Part shown: positions 25,376 through 33,692 of the stretch, piece by piece
How the letters are laid out: the number at the start of each line of letters is the position of its first letter
How positions within the stretch are numbered: position 1 is the stretch's first letter
DNA from: Persicimonas caeni
GTDB taxonomy: Bacteria > Myxococcota_A > Bradymonadia > Bradymonadales > Bradymonadaceae
Reading direction: 5' to 3'
Assembly (NCBI RefSeq): GCF_006517175.1
Contig: NZ_CP041186.1
Location: forward strand, 2,259,001 to 2,323,000
DNA: 64,000 nt
Notes under the pieces: generated by a model
Database searches by the model: none
Seen by the model: the letters and a program-made list of their open reading frames with translations, nothing else
Told to the model about the DNA's origin: nothing
Translations under genes and position numbers: made by a program

Positions 25376-26830
25376 CTAGTAGACGACGTTGCGCATCGAG
25401 AAGGTCGCCAGCTCGACATCACTCTGGACGGTCACCACGCGAGCGGCTCCCTCGGCGTCGGGGTTGACGTCGAAGTAGCGCATCGACATCTCCTTGTTGA
25501 CCGTACCCGTCGAGTCCATGAAGAAGGCTTTGATATTGTCCGGGGCGTCTTTGCGCTCGTACTTGGTGCGCACCGACAGGCGAATGTGGGCCATGCGCGC
25601 CTCGCCGAATTCGCCGGTGTTCGGGTCCATGCACGCGCCTCCGCCCGGGTTGGCCCACTCGGTCAGCCAGGCCGCACCGGCCAACTCGCCCTGAGCGTTG
25701 CCGGCACAGTCGAACCAGACCTGGAAGTCGACCACGCGGTCGGCAATGACGACCTTGTCGCCGGTGGCGAGGCCCTCCAGCTTGGTCGTGGTGATGGCGT
25801 TGGGGTTGGTCGCCAACTCGCTGGCGATGCCGTCGCCGTTGAGTCGCTCGCGCACCAGGCGGAAGTTGAGCGGGTCACGCGGGTCACTCTCGACATGGTA
25901 CCAGTACACGTCGATGAGCGCGGCGTCGTAGCCGATATCCTGATTGTCCTCGGTCTGACGCTGCAGCCCCACGGCGTGGTCGGCGCCGGCGCTGTCGTCG
26001 GCCTCGTTGTTACGCACCAACAGGTTGGTGGTGAATTCGATGGGAATCCCACCGAGCGACGCCGCCGGGATGGCCGTATCCGAGTAGGTCGGCACCGGAT
26101 CGGCGGCGATGCCGCTGACCTGGCTGTTGCCCTCACGGTCCATCACGCGGATGAGCCGGTCGGACAGGTCGTTGGTCAGCACCGCCGAGGCCTCGCTCAA
26201 TTTGAGAGCGTCACCGCCGGCGTCGGCCGAGTCATCGGGCACGATGCCCTGCGGCAGGCCGGGGTCGGTGTGAAACGGATTGTTGACCAGCAGCTTGAAC
26301 ATCCCGCGCTCGTTGGCCGGGATGGTCGCCCCTTTGACCCGCTCGTTGCCGGAGTTGAACGTCAACGAGGTGATCTCGAAGCTCTGCGGAAAGTCGATGG
26401 CGCCCATGACGATGAACCCGTCGTACCCCACCGCCGGCACCGAGCCTGACACCGCGGAGTCGGTGTGAGCCGCGTCCAAGCCATGGGTGGTCAGCAGAGT
26501 GTGGTCGTTCTGCCAGCCGTTGTAGCTGGCCACCCCGGCCAGGCGCACCGAGCTGGAGCCGGCGTTGTTCACCGACGGATACCAGCGGTCGCCCTGGGAG
26601 TCCGGGCTGCCGAACGAGCCGGCGTTGCGCACCTCGGCCGACAGCCGCTCCATGGCAAACCGAGTACGGTCGAGGGTGTCGGCCAAGCTATCCGCCTCTT
26701 TGAGCGTGTCGGAGGTCGAGGCGAAGAGCGAGAAAATCACCCCGACGATCAACCCCAGCAGGGTCACCGCCACCATCAACTCGACCAGCGTAAAGCCACG
26801 GCGCAACAATTTGGGCAAACGAATCTTCAT
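25376..26830 (-). CDS. pilW: PilW-like minor pilin
   Basis: 484 aa from ATG 26830, longer than typical PilW (about 350 aa). The class III/type IV prepilin signal RRGFTLVELMVAVTLLGLIVG is complete, with cleavage expected between Gly and Phe and Glu at position 5 of the mature protein. The rest is a long, Asp-rich globular region of beta-strand character with one CMDPNTGEF loop. It lies between pilV (8 bp upstream) and pilX in the canonical minor-pilin order. Confidence 0.83.
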   Translation of the reverse strand: MKIRLPKLLRRGFTLVELMVAVTLLGLIVGVIFSLFASTSDTLKEADSLADTLDRTRFAMERLSAEVRNAGSFGSPDSQGDRWYPSVNNAGSSSVRLAGVASYNGWQNDHTLLTTHGLDAAHTDSAVSGSVPAVGYDGFIVMGAIDFPQSFEITSLTFNSGNERVKGATIPANERGMFKLLVNNPFHTDPGLPQGIVPDDSADAGGDALKLSEASAVLTNDLSDRLIRVMDREGNSQVSGIAADPVPTYSDTAIPAASLGGIPIEFTTNLLVRNNEADDSAGADHAVGLQRQTEDNQDIGYDAALIDVYWYHVESDPRDPLNFRLVRERLNGDGIASELATNPNAITTTKLEGLATGDKVVIADRVVDFQVWFDCAGNAQGELAGAAWLTEWANPGGGACMDPNTGEFGEARMAHIRLSVRTKYERKDAPDNIKAFFMDSTGTVNKEMSMRYFDVNPDAEGAARVVTVQSDVELATFSMRNVVY

Positions 26831-26838
26831 AGGGAGCC

Positions 26839-27498
26839 TCACAGGTAACCGCGCCGGTAAATATGCGAGCCGAAAAACTGGACCTTGTAGCCTTCCATCT
26901 GCAGCGAATTGTTGTCCAGCGGGTCCATCGACGCATCGAGTTTGGCGGCGGCGTACTGCGGACACTGCGTGGCCGGCGGCGCATTATTCGAAGCCGGGAA
27001 GGCCTTGTTCGCCGACGGAAAGACCACCGCGATCTGGACGGTGAAGACGTCACCCGCCTCCAAGTATCCGCCGCGGGCATAAGCGCAGTAGCGCGTGGTG
27101 CCGGTGGTGGTCAGCCGGGGGTCGACCGGGTTGGCAAATAGCCGCGTCCACGAAGTCCATCCACCGCCGTCGACCGCCGCTAGCACCGGCGAGGAGATGA
27201 ATGCCGTGCCGTTGAAGGCGGGGGTGTCCACGTCGTTGGCGATCGTACCGCCGCGCCACTGGCCCGACTCGGCGCGCATCACGTCGAAGATGCGCTTCGC
27301 GATATCAGACGCATTGGAGTTGTCGCGCGAGATCATGGCGCTTCCCATCGAGCTGAACTGCATCTGCAGGATGGCCATGATGCCGATCGCCAGAATCAGC
27401 ATCGCAATCAACAGCTCGACCAGAGTAAAGCCGGCGCGTGTGCGACGGCCCGTCGAGCGGTTGGGAGACTGGGTTTGGACTCGTGTCGTTTTCATCAC
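26839..27498 (-). CDS. pilV: PilV-like minor pilin
   Basis: 219 aa. The prepilin motif RAGFTLVELLIAMLILAIGIMAIL gives a Gly-Phe cleavage site and Glu5, and the IAMLILAIGIMAIL-QM helix is characteristic of PilV. Start codons at 27498 and 27495 are adjacent; the gene overlaps the fimT stop by 4 bp. Role: minor pilin priming type IV pilus assembly, processed by the prepilin peptidase, which is not in this window. Confidence 0.83.
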   Translation of the reverse strand: MMKTTRVQTQSPNRSTGRRTRAGFTLVELLIAMLILAIGIMAILQMQFSSMGSAMISRDNSNASDIAKRIFDVMRAESGQWRGGTIANDVDTPAFNGTAFISSPVLAAVDGGGWTSWTRLFANPVDPRLTTTGTTRYCAYARGGYLEAGDVFTVQIAVVFPSANKAFPASNNAPPATQCPQYAAAKLDASMDPLDNNSLQMEGYKVQFFGSHIYRRGYL

Positions 27499-28259
27499 TG
27501 GATGACCGAGACGGCGCCGTTGTAGGGAACGTGAATGCTATAAAAGTTGGTCAGGTCGCGCCCATCCTTTTGGGCTTGGCGTTTGGTCGCGTCCTCGGTG
27601 GCCTCGTTCACGCACTTGTCGAGCGCCGGGGCGGTACCTCCGAGCGGGTTGGACGTCAGGCCGGTGTCGCCCGGCTCGCCCAGTCGCACGTAGATGCGCG
27701 TGTTGATCGCGTCACAATCGGACTCGAAGGGGGTGCCCGCCTGGCTCAGCACACGGCCGCTGGGCGAGAAGCACAGCGTCAGCGTATTGCCCGCCGGAGC
27801 AGGCGTGGCGTCGAAGCCGCTGATCAGCATGTCGGGATGCTTGTCGGCGAAGTCGAGCTCGGCGACCTGCACCTTGGTCAGCGCGTTGGTCTGCGTGCAG
27901 CTCAACGCGAAGCAGTCGGTGTTGTGCGGGTCGTAGTTGGCGTTGGTGGGGTCGCACTCGGCGGCCCCGCTGTTGGTGGTGCGGTAGAGCACCACCTCGC
28001 CCGCATCTCCACTGCCCTCTTTGGTCACTTCCACCAGCAGCGCTTCGCCGCGGCTCATCGCCTGGTTGCGCGCAGCGCGAATGATATTGGCCACGTCGCG
28101 CGCGGCCGATTGGCCTTTGGCGCGGCGCATATAGGTCATCACACTCGGAGCCAGAAAGCCGGCCAAGATGGCAATGATCGACACCGCGATCATCAACTCG
28201 GTCAGCGTAAAGCCCCGCGGGTCACGCCAAATTTGGTTGTTGGGCAGTCTTGATTTCAT
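27495..28259 (-). CDS. fimT: FimT/GspH-like pseudopilin
   Basis: 254 aa from ATG 28259. The prepilin signal PRGFTLTELMIAVSIIAILAGF is followed by LAPSVMTYMRRAKGQSAARDVANIIRAARNQAMSRGEAL, which fits the GspH/FimT N-terminal helix region. First gene of the six-gene pilus operon. FimT-type minor pilins can bind DNA in competent species; whether this one does is not visible. An upstream in-frame start (28316) would add 19 residues and is less likely. Confidence 0.83.
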   Translation of the reverse strand: MKSRLPNNQIWRDPRGFTLTELMIAVSIIAILAGFLAPSVMTYMRRAKGQSAARDVANIIRAARNQAMSRGEALLVEVTKEGSGDAGEVVLYRTTNSGAAECDPTNANYDPHNTDCFALSCTQTNALTKVQVAELDFADKHPDMLISGFDATPAPAGNTLTLCFSPSGRVLSQAGTPFESDCDAINTRIYVRLGEPGDTGLTSNPLGGTAPALDKCVNEATEDATKRQAQKDGRDLTNFYSIHVPYNGAVSVIQ

Positions 28260-28389
28260 CGCAATCGACTCGCGCTCCGCAGATAGAGTTTCAGTCTGAC
28301 CATATTTTAGCAGCAAGAATCACACCAACCGCACAGCCAGTAAGATCACGTCAGCATCGGCACTGAGTCATGGTACCCCGTTTGATGCA

Positions 28390-28408
28390 CTATGAAAACT
28401 TTTCATAG
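28390..28408. promoter_or_regulatory. Perfect 19-bp palindrome between divergent pilus and barrel/cytochrome operons
   Basis: CTATGAAAACTTTTCATAG is a 9-1-9 perfect inverted repeat in the 285-bp region between fimT and the barrel gene. Its AT-rich content contrasts with the surroundings. It looks like an operator for a dimeric regulator. No regulator gene is adjacent. An ATG lying in it (28392) opens the barrel frame but is probably not the start. Confidence 0.5.
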
Positions 28409-28544
28409 TCATGAAAAAGGTTCGCACTGCAGCCGACTACTGCGGTCGTTGGGTCGTGGGGCTTGGGGGCTTGGAGGGTTGGGTGGGTGTGGAGTAAAAC
28501 GGGGGGTGAGCGGAGAATGGTGTTCGTTTGGTGGAGATCGGTGC

Positions 28545-30014
28545 GTGTCGTCTTTTTGTGGCTCGATTGCAGTCCGACGCTTGTTGGTGGGCTGTGCGGT
28601 GCTTGCCTGGGGGCTGTTGGGTCCCGGCGAGGCGGGTGTGTCGAGTGCGCAGGCGGCGAATTACCGGGTTCGGTCGATCACGATTGGGCGTGCGACCCAG
28701 TATTTTCGTTCCGATCAGACGATCAGCGCGCCGCGTATCTTTACGCAGGGGTTGAGCGTCTGGGGCTATGACCTGCTCGATGACCGCACCGGCTCGCTCA
28801 ACCTGCACGTGTCCATCCGGTACAACACCGACTTTTCACTGACGCGCGTCGAGCGCGACAACCCCTACTTTGGCGACCAGTGGAACGAGTTGAGCCTCGA
28901 TCTGGCTTACCTCGACTGGCGGCCCTACGACTCCTTGCAGGTTCGCTTCGGCCGCCAGTGGAGCCAGGGCGCGCTGGGCGTGCGTGATTTCGACGGCGCG
29001 CTGGCCGCCTGGCGGCCCAGGGTGGGGCCAAACACTCACGCGCGCCTGGAGGTCTACGGCGGCCACGATATTCAGACCGCCTTCGGCGAGTTCGACGCTG
29101 CCCAGTGGGATGTGCAGGGACTGCCGCCCGACGACTCCATCCTGACCGACCGACTCGACGGCTTCCACCTGCTCGGCGGCGCCAGCGGCGGCATGCAGTG
29201 GGGCGGCGACGCGAGCTTCGAGCTGAGCTACCGGCGCCGCTGGGCCGTCGGGGTCGACTCGCCGGTCGAGGGCGCCGACACCGTCGTCGGAAGTGAGCGC
29301 TTCGGCGCGGCCGCCAGCGGCTCGTTCCACCCGCGCCTGGCGGTGTCCGCCTACGGCTCGATCCACTCGATGCTCGAAGACGTCGACCGCGCCGGAGCGC
29401 AACTCAGCTGGCAGATTCCGGGCCTCGAGGGCATCGCCACCGGCGGCGTGGAGCATCGCCACCCATGGTTCGACAGCTCGAGCATCTTCAACCTCTTCGG
29501 CCCTCGGGCCTACCAGAGCGCGTTCGGCATCTATCAATTCGAAGTGGAGTCGCTTCGCACCGAGTTCGGGGTGCGCGGCTGGGGCAGGATCTATCACGGC
29601 GACGACGACGCGGTCGCCCTGGGGGTCGACGCGCAGGACGAGCGCGCGGTGGGAGGAGCTGTGAGCCAACTGAGCCGCTTGAAATGGGGCGAAAAGCCGA
29701 TCAACTGGCACTCGCTGGTGAGCTACCAGACGAGCATCGACCGGGGCACCGACCAGCTCTTGGCAGACAGCCGAGTGCGCATGCCGCTGCTCGCCGACGA
29801 CCTGTACGTCTCGGCGCGCGGCCTCGTTTTGGCCGCGATGACCGACAACCCCCGCTTCGACGACGAAGGCTATGCGCTGACCGGGGTGTTGGGGGTCGAC
29901 CTGCCGATCTCGACGCTCGGCACGCTCAGCGCCGCGCTGGAGACGACCGGCGGCAACTTTTATCCGACGCAGACCAGCGTGTACGCGACCTTTGCAGTGG
30001 AGCACTGGCCTTGA
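28545..30014 (+). CDS. Outer-membrane beta-barrel candidate linked to multiheme cytochrome
   Basis: 489 aa from GTG 28545, which has GGAG about 8 bp upstream and gives a sensible signal peptide (RRLLVGCAVLAWGLLG, ending SSAQA). Starting at ATG 28392 would add an odd Gly/Cys-rich leader. The mature protein shows alternating amphipathic beta-strand stretches ending in aromatic residues (LNLHVSIRYNTDFSL, LSLDLAYLDWRPYDSLQVRFGRQW, SVYATFAVEHWP), typical of a barrel. No named family recognised. It overlaps the cytochrome gene by 4 bp (TTGA), so both are probably made together, as in porin-cytochrome conduits. Confidence 0.65.
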   Translation: MSSFCGSIAVRRLLVGCAVLAWGLLGPGEAGVSSAQAANYRVRSITIGRATQYFRSDQTISAPRIFTQGLSVWGYDLLDDRTGSLNLHVSIRYNTDFSLTRVERDNPYFGDQWNELSLDLAYLDWRPYDSLQVRFGRQWSQGALGVRDFDGALAAWRPRVGPNTHARLEVYGGHDIQTAFGEFDAAQWDVQGLPPDDSILTDRLDGFHLLGGASGGMQWGGDASFELSYRRRWAVGVDSPVEGADTVVGSERFGAAASGSFHPRLAVSAYGSIHSMLEDVDRAGAQLSWQIPGLEGIATGGVEHRHPWFDSSSIFNLFGPRAYQSAFGIYQFEVESLRTEFGVRGWGRIYHGDDDAVALGVDAQDERAVGGAVSQLSRLKWGEKPINWHSLVSYQTSIDRGTDQLLADSRVRMPLLADDLYVSARGLVLAAMTDNPRFDDEGYALTGVLGVDLPISTLGTLSAALETTGGNFYPTQTSVYATFAVEHWP

Positions 30015-30733
30015 GACGACGACGCCGACACATCAAAAAGCGGCGCCGAGCGTGGCTCCGAGGGGGCGTGCTGGCTCTCGTGCTCACCGCCCTCTTCGCT
30101 GGCTGCCAGACGCGCCAGAGCACGGTGCCGGCCGAGTTGCGCGAGGGTGAGTCGCCCGACTATCGCTCGCTGCTCGCCGACGAGCCGGCCAGGCTGCGCC
30201 CGCGCAACCACGAGGTCGGCTGGCTCGAGCGCCACGGCGTGGCCGCCCGCGCCATGTCGAGTGACTGCATGAGTTGCCACCAAGAGGAAGACTGCGCGTC
30301 GTGCCACACCGAGAATCTGGCGAAGCCACTGACGGTCCACCCACCTAATTTCGAGACGATCCACGCCATCGACGCCCACCTCGACCAGGACAACTGCACC
30401 GACTGCCACAAGGTGGAGACGTTCTGCGCGTCGTGCCACATCCGCACGCGGGTCAGCGCCATCGAGCCCAACGACCCGCCGACGCGCGTGGAGTTCCACC
30501 CACCCGGCTGGCTCAACGCCTCGTCGCCGAACAACCACGGCGTGGCCGCCCGGCGCAATATCACCGACTGCGCGAGCTGCCACCAAGAACGCGATTGCGT
30601 GACCTGTCACCAGGGCATCAATCCGCACCCGCCGCAGTTTCGCTTGAATTGTGGGAGATGGTTGGAAGCAGATCCGCGAGCATGTGTGACGTGTCATGCG
30701 GATCTGAGCGCCTTGAAGAGGCGCTGCCTCTAA
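30011..30733 (+). CDS. Seven-heme c-type cytochrome lipoprotein
   Basis: 240 aa if translation starts at TTG 30011, which overlaps the barrel stop (TTGA). A very Arg-rich n-region and hydrophobic segment end in the lipobox LFAGC (Cys32). Seven CxxCH heme c motifs lie at about residues 86, 95, 129, 139, 187, 196 and 225, with extra His residues that can serve as distal ligands. Residues 66-100 and 175-200 repeat each other (HGVAAR then DCxSCHQExDC), indicating internal duplication. The small spacing resembles c3/c7-type cytochromes. It should carry electrons at the periplasmic or outer-membrane face. Confidence 0.82.
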   Translation: MRRRRRHIKKRRRAWLRGGVLALVLTALFAGCQTRQSTVPAELREGESPDYRSLLADEPARLRPRNHEVGWLERHGVAARAMSSDCMSCHQEEDCASCHTENLAKPLTVHPPNFETIHAIDAHLDQDNCTDCHKVETFCASCHIRTRVSAIEPNDPPTRVEFHPPGWLNASSPNNHGVAARRNITDCASCHQERDCVTCHQGINPHPPQFRLNCGRWLEADPRACVTCHADLSALKRRCL

Positions 30734-30796
30734 CATCGACGCAAATAACACCTAACATCGACGCAAATAACACCTAACATCGACGCAAATAACACC
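30731..30796 (+). repeat. Three perfect 22-bp tandem repeats
   Basis: TAACATCGACGCAAATAACACC occurs three times head to tail (30731, 30753, 30775). The first copy begins with the TAA stop of the cytochrome gene. No spacer variation and only three units, so not a CRISPR array. Confidence 0.9.
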
Positions 30797-30810
30797 GACA
30801 CAAAGGCAAC

Positions 30811-31020
30811 ATCTCCCTCCCCGTGCAAAGCATGGGGAGGGCCGGGGAGGGGCGCCCTCCTCCGCGTAGCGTAGCGAAGTGGAGGAGGATCCAGGAGGAG
30901 GAAAGTAGGCGTTCGATCAAAGAAAAGACCTCTCCCTCGGTCCCTCTCCACTACGCTTCGCTTCGTGGAAAGGGAGGCCTCTCCTTTGTCCTCTCCTTCC
31001 CTTCGCTTCGCTACGGGCGG
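30811..31020. repeat. Pyrimidine-rich hairpin cluster downstream of cytochrome and S1 genes
   Basis: Four stem-loops lie in the space between convergent genes. The first has stems CCCTCCCC (30815-30822) and GGGGAGGG (30834-30841). The others pair CCTCCTCC with GGAGGAGG, CCCTCTCCAC with a GTGG-containing arm, and CTCTCC with GGAGAG. Three carry GCTTCGCTTCG-type loops. CCCTTCGCTTCGCTACGGG at 30999-31017 recurs inverted at 51883-51901. Nothing else gene-like lies between 30734 and 31044. Confidence 0.65.
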
Positions 31021-31044
31021 AGAGGAAAGCTAGCTTTAGCGCGC

Positions 31045-32925
31045 TCACTCCCCCTTAAACTTATCCCCAAGCAAATCCCCGAGCGTACCAAACCCACCGC
31101 CGTCACCACTATCGTCGGTATACCCTCGCGAGCCCGACGACTGTGATTTCTGCGATGACTTGGACTTGCTGCTCGACGTACTCGCCGAGCGGTCGATGTC
31201 GCTCGCGCTCTTCTCGGTGAGCGCCATTTTGCGCTCGGCCGAGTCGACGTTGAGCACGCGCGCGGTCGCCTCCGAGCCGACGTCGTACTTGCGATGCGGG
31301 GTGACGCCGCTGGGCAGGTCCATCTCGCTGCGCGGGATGAGGGCGGTGATGCCCGAGTCGAGGCGCACGAACGCGCCGAAGTCCTCGACGTTCTCGACCG
31401 TGCCGGTGACCTCCATGCCGATGCTGTAGCGATCGGCGGCGGTGTCCCACGGGTCACCCTCGACAGCCTTCATGCTCAGGCTGATGCGCTGGCGGATCTG
31501 GTCGATGTCTTGGATCTGGACGGTGATCTTGTCACCCGGCGAGACGACGTCGCGCGGGTGCCGCACGTGCTCTTTCCAGCTCATCTCGGAGACGTGGACC
31601 AGCCCGTCGATGCCGGGGGCGATCTCGACGAAGGCGCCGAAGGGAGCCAGGCGAACGACCTCGCCTTCGACCTGCTGGCCGACGGCGAACTTCTTGTTCA
31701 CCTCTTCCCACGGGTCGCCCTGGGTCTCCTTGATGGAGAGCCCGATGCGAAGGTCGCCCTTCTTCTCTTCGATGTTGAGGATCTTGACCTCGACGCTGTC
31801 GCCGGGGCTGACGACCTCGGAGGGCTTGTCGAAGTAGCCGTGCGCCAACTCGGAGACGTGGCACAGGCCTTCGACGCCGCCGATGTCGATGAACGCGCCG
31901 AAGTCGACCACGCGGGTCACCTTGCCCTGGACGACCTTGCCTTCTTGGAGGCTCTCGAGGGTTTCCTTGCGCTTGGCGGCGCGCTCTTCTTCGAGCAGCG
32001 CGCTGCGGCTGACGACGACGTTGCGCCCGCCCTCGGCGACCTTCTCGACGCGGAAGCGGTAGGTCGCGCCCACGTGGACCTGCGGCTCTTCGGTGTAGCC
32101 GAGCTCGATCTGGCTGATGGGGCAGAAGGCCCGGACGCCGCCGATGACGACCTCGTAGCCGCCCTTGTTGGTGTCGGCCACGCGACCCTCGATGGGCACG
32201 CCGGTGTCGTGGGCGGTCTGAATCGCCTCCATGGCGCCCTCGCGCCCGCCGAGCTTTTTGCCCAGCCGGACTTCGTCGGAGCCGACGGACAGGACGTAGA
32301 ATTCCTTCTCGTCACCGACCTCGACGGTCAGCTCGCCTTCTTCGGTCTGGAAGTCCTCACGCTTGGCCACGCCCTCGAGCTTGGTGCTGCCGATCGACAC
32401 GAAGACGAATTTTTCGCCAATCGCCTCGATGACGCCCTTGATGCGGTCACCGGCGGCGATGTCTGCCGACTGCGGCGCGCTCACCGAGCCTTCACCGGCC
32501 AACAGGGCCTCGAAGTCGGCCGTCGACACGTCCGGCTCCTCGACCTTGAACTCGACCTTGGGCTTATTCTTGGGACGGGGCTTCTGCTTTCCTCCCCCTT
32601 TCTTCCCCTTTCCTCCCCCTTCCTTACCCTTCTTCTCCTCTTTTTTCTCCACCGTCACAGCCCGACGCCCAGGCTTCTTTTTGCTCGCCTGTTCCTTCTG
32701 GGCGTCAGCATCGGACGAGGAGCCAAGGCCCTCCGTGGAGCGCGCAACGCGCACCTTACTGCCGGCCTGATGCTCGGTTTGGTAGTCTTTTTTGCCCTCC
32801 TGGGCCTCTTCGGCCTGAGCTTCTTCTTCGGAGGGCTTATCTTCGACGACTTCTTCGACGACTTTGACGCGCTTGCGCACGGTGTTCTTCTCTTCGTCGT
32901 TCTGTTTCGGCTTTTTGTCCGACAT
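31045..32925 (-). CDS. rpsA: 30S ribosomal protein S1-like protein, five S1 domains
   Basis: 626 aa from ATG 32925. A 160-residue low-complexity N-terminus, first acidic then Lys/Gly-rich (KKEEKKGKEGGGKGKKGG), precedes five S1 RNA-binding repeats starting about residue 165. The clearest are VTRVVDFGAFIDIGGVEGL, VRLAPFGAFVEIAPGIDGL and VENVEDFGAFVRLDSGI. A Ser-rich tail ends the protein. Canonical S1 has six repeats and no such N-terminal extension, so this could be the ribosomal protein or a second S1-like RNA-binding protein. Monocistronic by position. Confidence 0.75.
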   Translation of the reverse strand: MSDKKPKQNDEEKNTVRKRVKVVEEVVEDKPSEEEAQAEEAQEGKKDYQTEHQAGSKVRVARSTEGLGSSSDADAQKEQASKKKPGRRAVTVEKKEEKKGKEGGGKGKKGGGKQKPRPKNKPKVEFKVEEPDVSTADFEALLAGEGSVSAPQSADIAAGDRIKGVIEAIGEKFVFVSIGSTKLEGVAKREDFQTEEGELTVEVGDEKEFYVLSVGSDEVRLGKKLGGREGAMEAIQTAHDTGVPIEGRVADTNKGGYEVVIGGVRAFCPISQIELGYTEEPQVHVGATYRFRVEKVAEGGRNVVVSRSALLEEERAAKRKETLESLQEGKVVQGKVTRVVDFGAFIDIGGVEGLCHVSELAHGYFDKPSEVVSPGDSVEVKILNIEEKKGDLRIGLSIKETQGDPWEEVNKKFAVGQQVEGEVVRLAPFGAFVEIAPGIDGLVHVSEMSWKEHVRHPRDVVSPGDKITVQIQDIDQIRQRISLSMKAVEGDPWDTAADRYSIGMEVTGTVENVEDFGAFVRLDSGITALIPRSEMDLPSGVTPHRKYDVGSEATARVLNVDSAERKMALTEKSASDIDRSASTSSSKSKSSQKSQSSGSRGYTDDSGDGGGFGTLGDLLGDKFKGE

Positions 32926-33052
32926 GATCCCTGTTTTCGGTGGGTAATCGTATAGAGACAGTGTTCTGACGGGGGAAGTGTTAGCGCAGCGGCCTATTTG
33001 CTGCAAGCCCGCCCGCAATAGATCGCCCCACAAGGGTCGAACATTCCACGTT

Positions 33053-33496
33053 TTAGCCGTCTGTGGACTGCGTCGGCGTCATCGTCACGGTCTCTTCTGC
33101 CTCACGGCACTCCGGCGGACAAAACTCTCCGTTGGGATAATACTCGCCGTAGTCCAAGTCCACCGAACCGACGTACGCCAGCGCGCTAGCATCGTCGCTC
33201 GTGCGTATGTCGAGTTGCAGCGAGTCGACGTCGGGGGCCTCGAACAGCACGACACTGGCCCTTCTACACTCGTAGCTCTCGCCGATTTGGGCCCCGTCTG
33301 GGCCGCAACTTACCGAGATCGTTTCGTCACCAGCGGTAATCTCTCCCTCGAAACCGTCGATCGGCTCACCGTTGGAGTCTTCGAAACTCAGCGTGATCGG
33401 ATACCCACAACCCACCTCGGTACAGCCAATCAGGTCACAGCCAGCCGCACCTGCGCTGAACGCTACCAAGACCGACATCAGGACCAACTTCTTCAT
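33053..33496 (-). CDS. Small exported lipoprotein, unknown function
   Basis: 147 aa. Signal peptide MKKLVLMSVLVAF ends in the lipobox GAAGC. The mature part contains eight or so cysteines (CDLIGCTEVGCG, FCPPECREAEE) and a segment ITLSFEDSNGEPIDGFEGEITAG that reads like a small beta-sandwich of the carboxypeptidase-regulatory type. Divergent from the glutamine-rich lipoprotein, 196 bp apart. No family recognised. Confidence 0.7.
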   Translation of the reverse strand: MKKLVLMSVLVAFSAGAAGCDLIGCTEVGCGYPITLSFEDSNGEPIDGFEGEITAGDETISVSCGPDGAQIGESYECRRASVVLFEAPDVDSLQLDIRTSDDASALAYVGSVDLDYGEYYPNGEFCPPECREAEETVTMTPTQSTDG

Positions 33497-33692
33497 CTCT
33501 TCTCCCCTGCTTTTGATGGATATCTATTCGAGTCCTCAATGAGTCGGGCACCGTAGCGACTCGGGCGTCCGCTTTCAAAAGGACGCGGCCCGATATGTAC
33601 GCCAACCCTTGATATATCCGACAACCTACTGACATTCATACTGAATCGCGCGACAACCCAACGATGCAGTAGTCTTTCAAAGGGAGTAAGCG

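Noticed and set aside
28392-28544. ATG 28392 as the barrel gene start
   Set aside because: It lies inside a perfect palindrome and gives a Gly/Cys-rich leader before the signal peptide; GTG 28545 with GGAG upstream is better, though not proven.
30731-30796. 22-bp tandem repeats as a CRISPR array
   Set aside because: Repeats are contiguous with no spacers and there are no cas genes.
31294-32955. 553-codon plus-strand frame opposite the S1-like gene
   Set aside because: Shadow frame; the minus strand encodes five S1 domains.
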